Positions 1-15,160 of a stretch of DNA of 64,000 bases are shown here, one piece after another (position 1 is the first letter of the stretch; each line of letters opens with the position of its first letter). Origin of the DNA: Diplosphaera chodatii (taxonomy: Eukaryota; Chlorophyta; Trebouxiophyceae; Prasiolales; Stichococcaceae); the NCBI GenBank assembly GCA_032358165.1, contig JAALGY010000061.1:558001-622000 (forward strand). Reading direction: 5' to 3'. The notes below the pieces were generated by a model. That model ran no database searches, was not told where the DNA came from, and saw only the letters and a program-made list of their open reading frames with translations. Made by a program: the position numbers and the translations under genes.

Positions 1-60
1 GCGCATACACACACATATGTGATGATGGTGACAGCTGACAGTGTGGCAACGACGGTCTGC

Positions 61-78
61 GCATGCGCATGCGCATGC
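61..78. repeat. (GCATGC)3 palindromic hexamer repeat
   Basis: Three perfect head-to-tail copies of the self-complementary hexamer GCATGC. They lie just inside the first intron of the metacaspase gene. GCATGC and TGCATGCA are common in introns throughout the window, so this looks like a local expansion of a frequent word. Confidence 0.7.
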
Positions 79-103
79 AGCAAGCTTCGCTGGGGGCGCC
101 TAC

Positions 104-229
104 CTGCGGATCGAACTGGTAGGCGTACACCAGCATCTCGTGCACAGCCCGCACATCGTTGATGCAGCCGTGCAGGGCGGACTTGGTGCCGGCGTAGTTG
201 CAGCCAAACAGTGCAGCGCGCCGGGCCAT
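104..229 (-). CDS. Type I metacaspase, first exon (gene runs off the left edge)
   Basis: This exon encodes 42 residues beginning MARRAALFGCNYAGTKSA, followed by LHGCINDVRAVHEML. Seen: the G-x-N-Y and GCINDV signatures that open the p20 caspase-like domain of type I metacaspases. Family knowledge: these are Ca2+-dependent cysteine proteases that cut after Arg or Lys and act in stress responses and programmed cell death; the catalytic His and Cys would lie in later exons outside the window. The exon ends CAG|GTAGGC in phase 0. There is no N-terminal zinc-finger or proline-rich prodomain before the start used here, so a short-prodomain form is likely, although an earlier exon cannot be excluded. 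Confidence 0.78.
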
Positions 230-769
230 GGTTGTGTATCTGGTTTGGGACCTGCTAGCATAGACTTTACTGAGTGTTGCTGAGTATCAAATCGCAGCTG
301 CTTGCTGTTTGCTCAGCTCCGCAACCCGCGGGTGAGTGTGTAGACAGCGGCTTCACTGCATGCACCAGCGATCTGCAGCGAAAGAGTGTGTTTGCAAAGC
401 GTCAGCAGGCGGTCTCGCCGACGTGAAGCAGGACCTAAGATCGGTGCGATTATGAACGTCTTCAAACGGCGATATCGAAGCAGACTTGTGGTGGTGCACC
501 TTACGCATTGTCGAGTCACGTGAGCGGGCGAGGACCGCATTCAGCCTGCAGCTGAGGGCTTGAGGCCATTGCTGTGCATCATGGCAGACCTACTTCACAG
601 CATTATCCACCGCCAGCATTGTTCAAAGCCCCTTGATACTGCTGCACCGTCAAAGGGCATGCGCCAGATAAACTAAACCTGGCTGCACTGAATGTGGTTA
701 GGGTGCCGCATGTCCGCGGCAGCAATCACTGGCACTAGTCGCCATCAGCTCGCCGTGGAACCACCAGCA
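230..769. other. No gene seen
   Basis: This lies upstream of the metacaspase start and downstream of the 770-1603 gene. I find no exon-like segment with splice signals and no RNA gene. It probably holds the metacaspase promoter and a 3' UTR. Confidence 0.4.
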
Positions 770-1603
770 TCATTGCAAGACCCTGTCCAGGAGCTTCGCC
801 GTGTTCCGTCGGTCAACTGCACCAGCACCATGTGCACCTCTTCCATACATTGGCACCACATTGGACCACACTAAGGCGTTGTGATGTAGCATGGTTGGGC
901 CACTGCCAGGTCTGACAGCGTCCTCGCCAGATGCCACTGGCCAGGCGAGCAGCTGAGCCTTGCCTCATGCCGGCTGTGCACAGCGCGCACCTTCCAAAGC
1001 ATCGACCTTGCTGCTCAGCGCCGCCACCATGCCCTCCAGCTGCTGCAGCCTGTGCAGGAGGTCCGCCGCCTCAGAGGCGCTGTGCTGCCTGTCGCCTGCC
1101 CGTGGGCTGCTGTCTCCGCGCCTCGCGCTGCCAGGCACCACGTTGGCGTGAAGCGGCCCTGGGGTACTGTCCTGTTGCAATGCATGGTTTGCTCAGCGCC
1201 GCCAGCCCTGGGTCTCGTGTCTTCCAGCCAAGCACCGAGAGCATGGCAGAGGCATCGACAGAGGTACCTGTTTGCTGGTGACGAGGTCTGCCGTCAGTTG
1301 CGGGCCCAGGTCTCTGGCTCGAGGCGATGGCAGACTGGCCTGCAATGCACAGCTCAAGCTTCAGGTGGTTCCCGAAGTACGGAAGCCCATGCGCACCAGA
1401 GGCTGACTGCCAGGAAGCTGCTGCTCGCAGTGGGCGTGGTGTTGCCACCAGCGCTTAAGCAGACCACGTCATGCCGTTGCAACACGCAGCACCTGGAAGA
1501 TGAGCAACAGGAGAAGGCAGACCCCCAGCATGCCGCCTGCCCGCAGCAGCTCATCTCTGCTGAAGCGCGGCGGATGGTGTTGCTCATGGGTGCTGAATGC
1601 CAT
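770..1603 (-). CDS. Small single-pass membrane / coiled-coil protein, 136 aa, unrecognised
   Basis: Four exons in transcript order: 1603-1493, 1339-1268, 1171-991 and 816-770. All junctions are GT-AG and all phases close, giving 136 residues. Seen: a His/Pro-rich N-terminus (MAFSTHEQHHPPRFSRDEL), one hydrophobic segment at about residues 25-37 (MLGVCLLLLLIFQ), a polar linker, and a C-terminal heptad-like helix with LLHRLQQLEGMVAALSSKV and ending AKLLDRVLQ. The plan is that of a small membrane-anchored coiled-coil adaptor. I do not recognise the family and assign no function. The helix is joined correctly across the last intron, which supports the model. Confidence 0.6.
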
Positions 1604-2294
1604 TGCCGCTGACTAGGCTGCTGCTGCACCGCTGCGACAGCTGACCAAAGCATACACACTGCAATGTATGAGCTCCGACGGGCAGCTCTCTGGTTACAGA
1701 CGCTTCTACTTCTGCATTACACACCTCTCGCCTAGGATCAGGCTGTTCGCAACATCAGCAACATGCAGGGATCCGGTGGTGCCAACCAACCTGAACACCG
1801 GCAAACGACGACTACTCAATATACAAGCTACACTGTGGGCACTTGTATATATGCACAGTGATCCTAATCGGAATGAGCGCGCGAGTGCTGCAGATGGAAG
1901 TTGAAATTGAAGTTGCTGCAGATGGATGTCAAGTCCTGAATGCATGCATGATTCTCTCTCCAGAACTGACTGCATTGTTGCATGAGTATTGTGCATAGAT
2001 TTATTTTGGCCGCTGGTGCACTCGTTGCATCATTCACGTACTCACACTCATGTCCGAATACTGTTCCGCAAAACAGCATGTTTGCAGGACCGACCTTGGC
2101 ACACTGCAGCGCCATGCATCAGTGATGCCAGCTGACAGCTTCTGCGCGATGGCACTGATTTGATGAGTGCTGCAAACTGAACGCCTCGTTAGCCTTGACT
2201 TGGATAGCGAGTTGCCCTGCTGGCCGCCGGCTGCTGACGGCTGCATGCGCCTGCCGATGGTGGCAATTCACGCAACCAGCATTTCACGCCGCTG
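1604..2294. promoter_or_regulatory. Divergent intergenic region between the 136-aa gene and MGAT1
   Basis: This 691-base stretch separates two divergent start codons (1603 minus, 2295 plus), so it must hold both promoters and 5' UTRs. It is visibly less GC-rich than the neighbouring exons. I see no convincing core element or RNA gene. Confidence 0.4.
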
Positions 2295-5200
2295 ATGCAT
2301 GCGGGCCATCGCCACCGCGGCGGCGGCTGTCGACTGGCGCTGCGCCTGGCGCTGCTGGGCTCCTGTGCTCTTGCGGCTGTGTACCTGCTGAAGGTGCGCA
2401 TTGTGCTGAGCAACCGCACCAGGCCTGGACCACCGATTGGACTGCGGCATTGCGAACGTAGTCAGCGCAGCATCGTATCACCAGGGCCGGTACATGGCAG
2501 GCACGGTGCCTTGCGATGCGATCCCCGCCGCAGATATATGGCAAGCACAAGATAGGTTGATGGCGGCGTCAGCTGCGCGCACGTCACTGCAGGGTGGCCG
2601 TGGCGGCGAGGGCATCGCTCCCGTTTCGCAGCTCAGTCCCGGCGCAGTCCCGGCCGCCGCGCAGCCCAATGCCTCTGCTAACCACACGCAGCTGCAGCGG
2701 GAGCTGGAGGATGCACGGCGGCAAATCGAGACGCTCACATGTAACTATGAATGCTATAGTCTTTGCAACTGTATGGGCCAAGGGCTTCAGTGTGGCTGCG
2801 GCGTGGTGTCATCTAGCATGGCGGATGTCACCCAAGCTCATCTGACGCATATGCTGGCACCGTAGCGTCGTGTTCTGACAGAGCAGTGATCACGACCAGC
2901 TCCATTTCCGTGTGCAGTGGACCTTGGCAACACCGCTCTGCACCAGGAGCAGTCGCTGCTGCTGCGGGCGGCGGCAAACCACGCCGCAGCACTGCAGGGT
3001 GGGCTAGAAGCATGTATGCGTGCTGGTTGGTGTATCACAGAACCATGTTCGTGGGCAGCTGCACACACACAGTGCCACACTTCCCTGCCCGGCTTGCAGC
3101 TCCAGGATGATGGCATGCTGACGGCATGCAGTGCTTAGGCCAGCACATGCTTCGCTGCCGTCCGGCTGCTCACAGCTGCCAGTCGAGCTGCACATCAGTC
3201 TTCCTTTTTGCTGTCACAATCATACGTACAGTGTTTGCTGCTCATATCGCAGCTGGGCATCTGGCACCGAAGCCTGCCCGGAAGCGGGCGAGCGGTGCCG
3301 AGGAGGGCTGCCTGGCGCCGCCGGCGGGCGTGGCGGGCGTGGTCGCGGCGGTGGTGACGGTGACGCACGGCCGCGCGGGGTACCTGCGGCAGCACCTGGA
3401 CTCGCTGCTGGCGGTGCACGGGCGGGACCCCGCTAACTGGTCTGGTCTTGCAGTCCCCGGGCACCCCGTGGCGGGAGAGAGCGGCTCTGTCCAGCGGCTG
3501 ACTGCCTGCTGCGACCTGTAAACACGCTGCTGGGAGCATGCAGCCGCCTGCATTACTAGTATCGAATACATGTTGCATGCTGCGCAGTGACATGAGGCAT
3601 CAACGTCCTCCTGCTGTGCAGGCGCGCCTTCCCGCTACACATTGCCCAGGACGGCACCAACGCAGCCGTGGCGGCTGTGGCGCGCAGCCTGCGCCCGTAT
3701 GGCATCAGGTACAACAGCTCGCGTGCTTCAACCGCATTGATCTTCGCTGATCTCATGATCTGCAGTGCGCCTGCACTGTCCATCATGCCTCAGGCGTTTG
3801 GTGCTGCCAGACATCTGCCTGCAGCACATGGCGTCGCAACACTGCCCACAATTTCACCATGGAAGCAGCTTTACTGGGTGACAGTGGGCAGCAATCCATC
3901 AGTGCATGTGTCCAGCACTGACCTGACCAGCGTTGCTGCTTGATGCCCAGGCGTAAGGTCGTCCTGACAATCTCGTAAGAGTGGTCACATGCGACGATAT
4001 CAGAGGAGCCTAAACCGCAGGCACATCCAGTTTTTGGATAACGAGGAGCAGCGCGCCAAGATCACGGACCCTACTGTGCCCAGGGACCAACGCTTCATGG
4101 AGCGCCACAAAACCATCGCAGCCCACTACCAGTTCGTCTTCCACCAGATGTTCGACTGCTTCGGCTACCCGAAAGTCATCGTCCTGGAGGTACGGCCGTA
4201 GGCTGTCCTGTCATAAAAGCTCAACGGAGCAGGAGGTGACAGCGGGGTAGTCGCACGGCATGTTGCTTTGACTCGCGTGCACATATGACGCATGTGCGGC
4301 AAAGTGATCAAGAGGAAGACCGGATGACGCTGTTGTGCAGTGCAGGACGACATGCAGCTGGCGGTAGACTTCTTTCCGTTCTTCAGGCGCACCGCGCAGC
4401 TGCTGGACGATGACCCCACCCTGTACTGCGTCAGCTCCTGGAACGACAATGGCCAGGTGGGCTGCGACTTTGGGTTTGCGACTTTGGGCGAATTTTCGGG
4501 ACCGTGCATGGCGCCACGAGTGGGACTCCTTGCTGTAGCATTTGTCAAAGCCCTTCAAGTACAGCACCGAATTGGAGAATGCCTTTCATACAGTAGACAC
4601 ACTGGCGCCATGCTGGTACGAGCTGCATGTCGGCTGCAGCAAGTGAGGTTGGAGGTTTGTTGCCACGCAGTACTGGAACGTGCGGGACCCTACAGCGCTG
4701 CGGCGGACCGACTTCTTCCCGGGGCTAGGCTGGATGCTGTCGGCCGCAGTGTGGAAGAGCATCAGGTATAGTGCACGAAGCACATCGGTGATGACGTGGC
4801 CAGCTGGAGTTTCGTGTGCACCACGCAGATGCACCACGCAGCCCATCAGATGGAAGCTTGCATTGAACGTGTGGAGAAGCCCCGCAACTGCACCTTGACC
4901 TGCCATACGAGCCCCTTGCGGGCTGGTGTGGCGGATGCCTGACCGTGGCTCCAGCCGGATATAACTACAGCCCAAGCGCTGCCTGCAACACAGCGCTTCT
5001 GGTGCTGTGTCTGCAGATCCGGTTTTCTGATGGGCTCCTACTGGACCTGGGACGACTACCTGCGGCTGGCGGCCAGCCGCAGGGGGCGGCAGTGCATCCA
5101 GCCCGAGGTCTGCCGCAACTTCAACTTCGGGGCGCAGGTAGAAGTTTGCCAGTCGCCTGGTTGTAATGACCTGCCCCTGTCCAACACTGCGTGTATCACG

Positions 5201-6511
5201 AGGTCCTGCACCAGGCCCTTGGGTGAGGAATGCACAGTACCCGCTACATCAAGGCGACATGTGACAGATTGCTGTTGCGGGACATGCCACACCTAGGAGG
5301 GAGCTTGAACCAGTGCAGTGGCTACCTATTATGTTGATGGTCTGCAGCCATGCTGCAGGAGGCACGCCAGGGCCCATGATGTGGTTCCTTCCCGTGGCTC
5401 CGCCTGGGCATACGTCTGCTAGCACGTGTCCTACCCTCCTGATGCCGTGGTGTGCAGGGCTCGTCGGAGGGGCAGTTCTACCGGGAGCACCTGCAGCCGG
5501 TGCGGCTGAACCAGGCGGATGTCAACTGGACAGCGCAGGACCTGTCGTACCTGCGGCCAGACGCCTACAAAGCTCGCATCCGCGAGCGCCTCACAGGCGC
5601 GCCACCGCAGGACACCTGCTGCTTCCCGGGCACCACAATTTGATGCAGTCGAGCGATGCACGGCATGCGCTGCAAGTGTGGCCATGCAGCTTCCCGCTTC
5701 AGCACAATGCACGTGACGGGCGGTTGCAGGCTGTGTAGGCATCCGGCTTGAAAAGACCTGAGGATGTGAGGTACCCCTCGGCAGTGCACAGCAGGCGCAA
5801 GCTGCCCGAGCCTTGCTGGTGAGCGCACACAGGCGCCAAGCCGGTGGCGAGTGTGGCTGACGCCACGGCCGCGGTCGGCGACGCCAGGCTCGAGTACCAC
5901 AGTCCAGAGGCCCTGGCGAACCTTACAGAACAGCTGCACTGGGTGCGCGCCTTCCATGCTGCGAGGGCAACGTGTGCATGAGCGAACCTAGTTGCACTGA
6001 ATGCTTGAAACTTTCACGAAGCCTACTTGCTGTTGGTGGTGCGGCTGCCAGCTGCACCTGTGAGAAGCGCACACATCAGCGACACCGCCTCAAGATTGAC
6101 GAACCGCACATCGATCTTTTGTTTGCTGCGGTCGTGCAGTTTGCGGAGTGGCGGGAGGGCACGCCACGTGGCGCATATGCCGGCATTGTGTTCGCCCCCT
6201 GGACCGGCGGCCCAGCTCGACATGTGAACAGCAGGGAGGGCGACAGCAGCGGCGGTGGCGGCGGCAGCGCAGCTAACGTGGCTGTCCAGGCAGCCGCAGG
6301 AGGATGGGATCCCGACAGAGGCAGCTCTTCAGCAGAAGTGGATCCTCAGGGGCCTGCTGCAGAACTGTCTGAAGGACGAACTATTTACCTGGTGCCCAGT
6401 GCAGACTTTGTGCACAGGACTAAAGACTTCGCAGCACGGCAGTACATCGCTGCAGCGCAAGAGGCCTTGGACCTCAGCGAACCCGTAGAGGAGCAGAGTG
6501 ACCAGCATTGA
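2295..6511 (+). CDS. MGAT1: Alpha-1,3-mannosyl-glycoprotein 2-beta-N-acetylglucosaminyltransferase (GnT-I), GT13
   Basis: Twelve exons: 2295-2393, 2485-2740, 2918-2998, 3253-3439, 3622-3708, 4021-4189, 4346-4456, 4671-4765, 5017-5137, 5458-5596, 5833-5942 and 6140-6511 (608 aa). Family role: a Golgi type II enzyme that adds GlcNAc from UDP-GlcNAc to Man5GlcNAc2, starting hybrid and complex N-glycans. Seen: a signal-anchor at residues 13-33, a coiled-coil stem, the donor-site strand VVTVTHGRAGYL, FPLHIAQDG, the metal-binding EDD at 293-295, SSWNDNGQ, FFPGLGWML, QPEVCRNFNFG and the C-terminal FAEWREGTPRGAYAG. Odd points: exon 10 joins exon 11 only through a GC donor, and the last exon carries a Gly/Ser-rich insert before the final strand plus a roughly 28-residue acidic tail. 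The length exceeds the usual 445 aa because of the stem and these insertions. Confidence 0.92.
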
Positions 6512-6965
6512 CTCATGCGCAGTTGCATACCGTAGAGCGCACTCGAAGAGATTGGGGGGAAATCAGACGCACTGACCTTTCTTTGGACATGCGGTACGTA
6601 CAGCCTTCCAAGGTCCCTGAGTCTATCATCGTGAACAACCACTAGCATTGCCAGGTGCCCTGCCACCATCGCAGCGGGCCTCGCTGCCCCCCTAGTGCGG
6701 TGCAAAAACCTTGCACAGTTTTGCCACCCTGCTAGCCGCCTCTTCGGAGCTGTCTTGACAATGCTGACAACATCATGGTTTGTTCCACAACCCAGCAACG
6801 TGCCGCCAACACAGCGGAGTCTGGTCTGATGCCGAAACTGAAGTAATTGCTGATGCGGCTGACCTAACGGTGGGTGTTCGATGGCTACAGAGGGCGGCCG
6901 AGCACTGTTGCCTGCTTGCAACGATGACCTGCCGGAACATCCGCCAATCTGGTGCAGGCCCCCTG
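6512..6965. other. Convergent intergenic region, no gene seen
   Basis: This lies between the stop codons of MGAT1 (plus) and the IFRD gene (minus). It presumably holds both 3' UTRs. A long minus-strand open frame crosses it but continues antisense into the MGAT1 last exon and has no family features. Confidence 0.45.
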
Positions 6966-9900
6966 TCACCAGATGCCCTCGTCCAGGTTGCTGTACGACA
7001 CGCCCTTGCGCAGGGCGCTGTCCGCCCGCGCGCGCCCCCGGCTGCGGGTCGCCGCCTTGCTGGCCGCGCTGCTGGGGGAGTTGATGGCCCGCCGCATCTC
7101 CCGCTGCGCCTGCCTGCAGGTTGCCGTGTGAACGCTGAAGGAAACTGCTATAACCGTTCCAGGATAGAGTCCAGAAAGGGCGAGTCTTGTCGCGAAGCTC
7201 GACAAGATTGAGCTGTGATGCAGCTGCTGGTGCGTCAGCATGGGCTAGCACCTCTGCATCGCTGTGTCTCCCTAGGAGCCGGGAACACATGCAAACACTT
7301 GAAGCTTTGCACCATCGCCAAGGTGCCAGGACATGTGCTGCAGATGCTGTACTGGAGTTTCAACCGGAGGCTCTGCCGCTTGTAAACAGGATCATTCTGC
7401 ATGCATGCAGGAGCTGAGAGCCCGACTAGAGCCACGGAGGCTTGCCTGTGCTCGACGGCATCATCGTCGCCGCCGACGCTGGTGGGCTGGAAGCTGAAGA
7501 TCTGATGCAGCAGCGGGTTCGCCTGCATACACACAAGGCGCATGGTTGGACAGCTGAAGCTGCTTTGTCCACGCCCGGGCTGACACATGCCTGGAACGGG
7601 GCACGTGAACACTGTGCTTCCCAGCATTGGGTTTGGTCATGCCTTCACCCCATGCAGGCCACTGTCTGGGCGCAGGCACGGCCCCAGCCTCAAGCCAACT
7701 GCCAGCACACAGCACCCTCAATGCTGCTCTGATCAGCGCTTGGCACCCGGCGCACCTGCAGATGCATCTGGAAGCCGTCCGCCAGGAAGGAGCGCAGCGC
7801 GTTGAGCTGCACCACCCCCGCCAGGCTGTCCACCGTCAGCACGTCGCCGCCGGCGAGCTTCACCTGCGTCCGCGGCACCCGCCCCTCCTGCAACCAAGCT
7901 CAAAGTGATGCTGCGATGTCGTTGACTCTGTTACTCCATCGCCTTGGCTGGGAGGTTGCTGCTAATCAGTAGTAGCAGTCTGCCCTGTGCTGAGCCGCAT
8001 CCGAGGTGCAGCAAAATGGGCATGCGCAAGCAGAGCCAGCCACATTCACAGGCCGCTTTGCTCTGCCTGCAGCTGCGACCGCACACTGCATGCACGCCCA
8101 GCAGCACGAAACCCAACACAGAAGGCGCCCAATCCCAGAGTCAACCTCAGCAGCTCTACACAGGGTGGCGGACAACCACACAGGCTGTCCTGCACGCGAC
8201 TGTGGGCAAAACACTCCAAGAGCGCATCGCTGTGACCTTCAACCAGATCGTTCCACACCATTGTGAGATGCGGGCGTCGCTGCCCGTAGTCCACCCTGGA
8301 CCGCTCGCACCTCGACGGTGGTGACGAGGTCCCGGAAGGTGCTCTTGAGCGCCGCCCGGTCGCGCCGGTTGCGCCGCTGCTCGTCGCCCCGGTGCGTCGC
8401 CAGCTCCCGCATGCGTGCCACCACCTCGTCCATCCCTGCAGTGGCGGCGCCCGCCCCGGCGCCGTTGGCGGCCTCCGCCGCTGGGGAGCCCGGGCTGCAC
8501 AGGTGGAAGTAGCCGCGTGGTTGTGCAATGCTGGACACACAACCCGCATCAGATCCGAGGCCTTTTGTTTGGCGGCTGTCCTGCAACAACATCAATCGCA
8601 ACCCCTCAGATAGCTCTTTGGACAGACTCAGGCAGGGCGGTAGGTGTGCCCACCCTGAGGTGCTGGGGCTGTCGCGGTCTGCTGCCAGGCCGCTCTGCGA
8701 GTACAGCAGCGCCGCCCCCTCGCCCGCCGCCTGCCGCACCGCCACATCCTTGTCGCCCAGGGCCTGCACGCACAAACATGCAATTCACTTGATAACTAAA
8801 TAGCACAAGTGCCATCAGGACATCAGCAGCGTCAGCTGGCAGCAGACTGCTGGCACTCATTGCCCATGCCAACAACAAAGTCAGCTCGCCAAGCTCAAGG
8901 CATCCTGAGGGGTTGCGGACCTACGGTCTGGATCAACAGCTGCAGGGCAGTGCGTCGGCTCAGATCGCCCACAAAAGGTCCCACCTTGCCCAACCCAGCG
9001 AGCTGGCCCTCTACAGACTGCGTGCCGCCATCGTCGCTGCTCCCTGCTGCCCCAAGCTGCCCGTGCGGCAATGTCGACAGCAGCAGCGACCAGCCGCGGA
9101 GTGCAGCCGCCGCCACCGGCGGCGCTGCAGTGATATGAGCAAACTCTTAGGCACACAGAAATGAGCGGCCATAGCTGTCATGGCACACAGATGCGGCGCT
9201 CAAGTTGTTCCTGGGACCTGCACTGTCATCATGGGGCTGCATCCTCGCTCACTTGCTGTTCTGAGATCCTCCAACAGGCCCATGACGTCCTCTGTCATTG
9301 CCGGATCATCAGCGCCTACAAATGTCATGAGCGATAGCACCTGCGGTCAGGAGAGTAACCATGGTCTGCCTTAGAGACAGCAATACAAGAGGCTATTGGC
9401 ATCAGCATCACTTGCTGACCATGTCTGTGACATGGAAGCAGCCCGAGTCCTGGAAGCCTGACACCAACTGACACCCCTGTCTCAAGCGAGCACCATGCAC
9501 GGGCACCTGCACTGCCGCCACCCGCACTGCTGCTGCCTTGCCGGAGCGCGCAGCCCTTACCAGCGTTGGCTGCGCTGTCGTCAGCAACCTGCAAGTCCAC
9601 AAGACGGCAACACACTCGAAATGCATAAATTTGTATGGTTGCACTTCACTTTGCATGTGTGCGTCCCAGTAGTGCCACCGCAAAACCTCCTGCCATAGCT
9701 GTGTACGGGGTGTGCAATCAGGCCCCTCACTGCTCAGACTCCTCGCCGGCGCCCAGCGTGACCGCCTCCAGCCCCAGGCACCGGGCTGCGAGCGCTGCCT
9801 CCAGCGCGCCGCCCCGCCGCAGGCTGTTCAGGAACATGCTGGCCAGCGTGTCGCGCCTGCGCAGGGCGCACATCATACCGGATCATCAAACGTTGTGATG

Positions 9901-10485
9901 CCCCAATCCAGCCTGCTCCTCTGCCTACAGACGCCCATATGCAGATCGCACCCTGTAGAACATGCTGGAGGTGTTCAGCCATTGTCATGGGCAGGTACAC
10001 CTGGCAGCACAGCCGCTTGAAGGCCACGCTCCTAAGCGCGCAACTCAACCAACAGAGAAACAAGCAGTTGGTCACTCACTTGCCGTACACCTGGTCCAGG
10101 GCGTAGGTGGACGCCAGGACGCCGGCGAGCGCCTCCAGGCCCAGCTCCCGCGTGGTGGCCCTGCAGCGCATGCACAGGCGTCGCACGCTTGCACACAGTG
10201 CACGAGCCCTGCTGCCTGCGCGCTCGCTGCACACCACCGCGCATGTGTGATGCCTCACAGCTGACGGTGTACACCGCCGCAGGTGCCGCCTGCGCACCGC
10301 TTCTCGTACAGTGCGTCCAACGCGGCGTCCAGCGGCGAGAGCTCCGCCTCGCCACCCTCGCTGACAAGGCCCCAGTCTCCAAGGCTGATGGTGCCGGTCG
10401 CCCCCGACATGGCAGAGGTGCTGTCGTCGTCGCAGATGCCCGGATCGCTCAGGGTCGCCCTCCGCAGCGCTTTCTCTGCAAGCAT
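6966..10485 (-). CDS. IFRD: IFRD family protein (interferon-related developmental regulator)
   Basis: Twelve exons in transcript order: 10485-10298, 10160-10080, 10031-9999, 9856-9731, 9588-9507, 9340-9253, 9124-8925, 8763-8654, 8494-8311, 7887-7756, 7522-7446 and 7113-6966. All phases close at 482 aa. Seen: an acidic/Ser-rich N-terminus, then LDALYEKRATTRELGLEAL, the family's opening armadillo-like repeat; MFLNSLRRGGALEAALAARC; ALGDKDVAVRQAAGEGAALL; and the C-terminal IFRD segment with VDSLAGVVQLNALRSFLADG, NPLLHQIFSF and INSPSSAASKAATRSRGRAR. Family knowledge: animal members are transcriptional co-regulators, and IFRD1 relatives have been linked to ribosome sparing and reuse under stress. 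The algal role is unknown. The intron after 7446 uses a GC donor (AG|GCAAGC), the commonest non-GT form. The first ATG is a choice; the frame stays open about 14 codons upstream. Confidence 0.9.
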
Positions 10486-11395
10486 GTGGTGACGATCCTC
10501 GACCTCTGCTGGTTGGATCCCCAGCGTTCATCTTTATATTCTGTCCGAGGATCATAGCAGATTGGACTTCATACAATTGGAGCGGCGGCAGGATGTCCGC
10601 CAAGAGCGGATGCTCAGGTGTGTCCTGCTAATGACCGCTATCGTGAGGTGACCATAAATGAACATACACGGCTTGTTCAGCATGTATACTCTTGTGTATA
10701 TGCTCAAAATCGGCAAGTCGTCATGTCGTGTGTGGATAGGTAGATGCCACCATGACCATCTCTCTCTGCTGTGATAAGCCTCTCAAGCCAGTGCACGTGA
10801 CACGTAATACTCACTCTTGGCAGAAGGGGCCATAGTGGACGCGCTGCGCCCTTATTCAATACGCCGGTTCTGGGCGGCCCGGCACTCACGAGTTTCGCAC
10901 GCTGCACGGGCGCCGTGAACGCTTCGCCGGCAGCTCCAATACCGATTCTACAAGCTACACATGCATGAGCTGCTTGTGCTTTCGCGGCACGGCCCCAAGC
11001 CAAGGAGCTGACGCGAATCCGCCTTGGACTGTTGATGCACGCTGTGCTGGCAAAACCCTGGCTGCGAGGCCGGCAGATGCAGACCAAACTTTCAGTGCGA
11101 AGCATTGCAATAGGTATCACACCCAGCAGGTTTCTCGCGTAGTGCTTTGCGTCCGCAGACGGCAGCGCGACGCCGTGACCGTCGTGCCTCTCAGCGGCAC
11201 AAAAGCCAGAGATCATACCGTGCTCTCAGGCACAACCAAGAGTCGATCAAGTTGCAAGGCAGCTCCGGACGGCTGCGGGCGTCGCACGATGCCGCGCGAC
11301 GACGATGTGAGCCCGCGTTCATGCTGTGATCCTGTCGCTGCTGCAGTGTTGCCCTGCCTCCGCACCGCACTGAAACATGTCGCACTGGCCTCGTG
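10486..11395. promoter_or_regulatory. Divergent intergenic region between IFRD and U2AF2
   Basis: A 910-base stretch between the IFRD start (10485, minus) and the U2AF2 start (11396, plus). It should contain both promoters. At 11163-11290 one plus frame is Arg/Ser-rich and might be an alternative 5' exon of U2AF2, but it reaches a stop and I could not join it. Confidence 0.4.
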
Positions 11396-14950
<3,555 letters not shown>

Positions 14951-15029
14951 TTCAGGAGGCTTGAAGGCCTTTGGCGACCCTGCTGCTGTTTCCTGCTGGT
15001 CGGTGGATGTCTGCTGGGTGCCATTACGA

Positions 15030-15034
15030 TGTAA
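15030..15034 (+). terminator. Candidate UGUAA polyadenylation signal for U2AF2
   Basis: TGTAA, the usual poly(A) signal in green algae, occurs 80 bases after the U2AF2 stop codon in the transcript orientation. A pentamer can occur by chance, so this rests on spacing alone. Confidence 0.35.
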
Positions 15035-15160
15035 TGTTGGCCACTGTGCGGATGCTCATCCAACAATGGCAATCCACAACACTGGACACGCTGTAAGCCT
15101 CTGGCAAATGTGGAAAGTCGAAACATGTGCCCGAAGTCTAGCAGTGGGGCCATCAGCACT

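Noticed and set aside
61..78. CRISPR-like or phage-type repeat
   Set aside because: The repeat is a short palindromic microsatellite with no spacers, in an intron of a eukaryotic gene. No array or prokaryotic gene is present in the window.
6385..7290. 301-codon minus-strand open frame
   Set aside because: It runs antisense to the MGAT1 last exon, through the intergenic region and into the IFRD last exon in the wrong frame. The IFRD frame there is clearly different.
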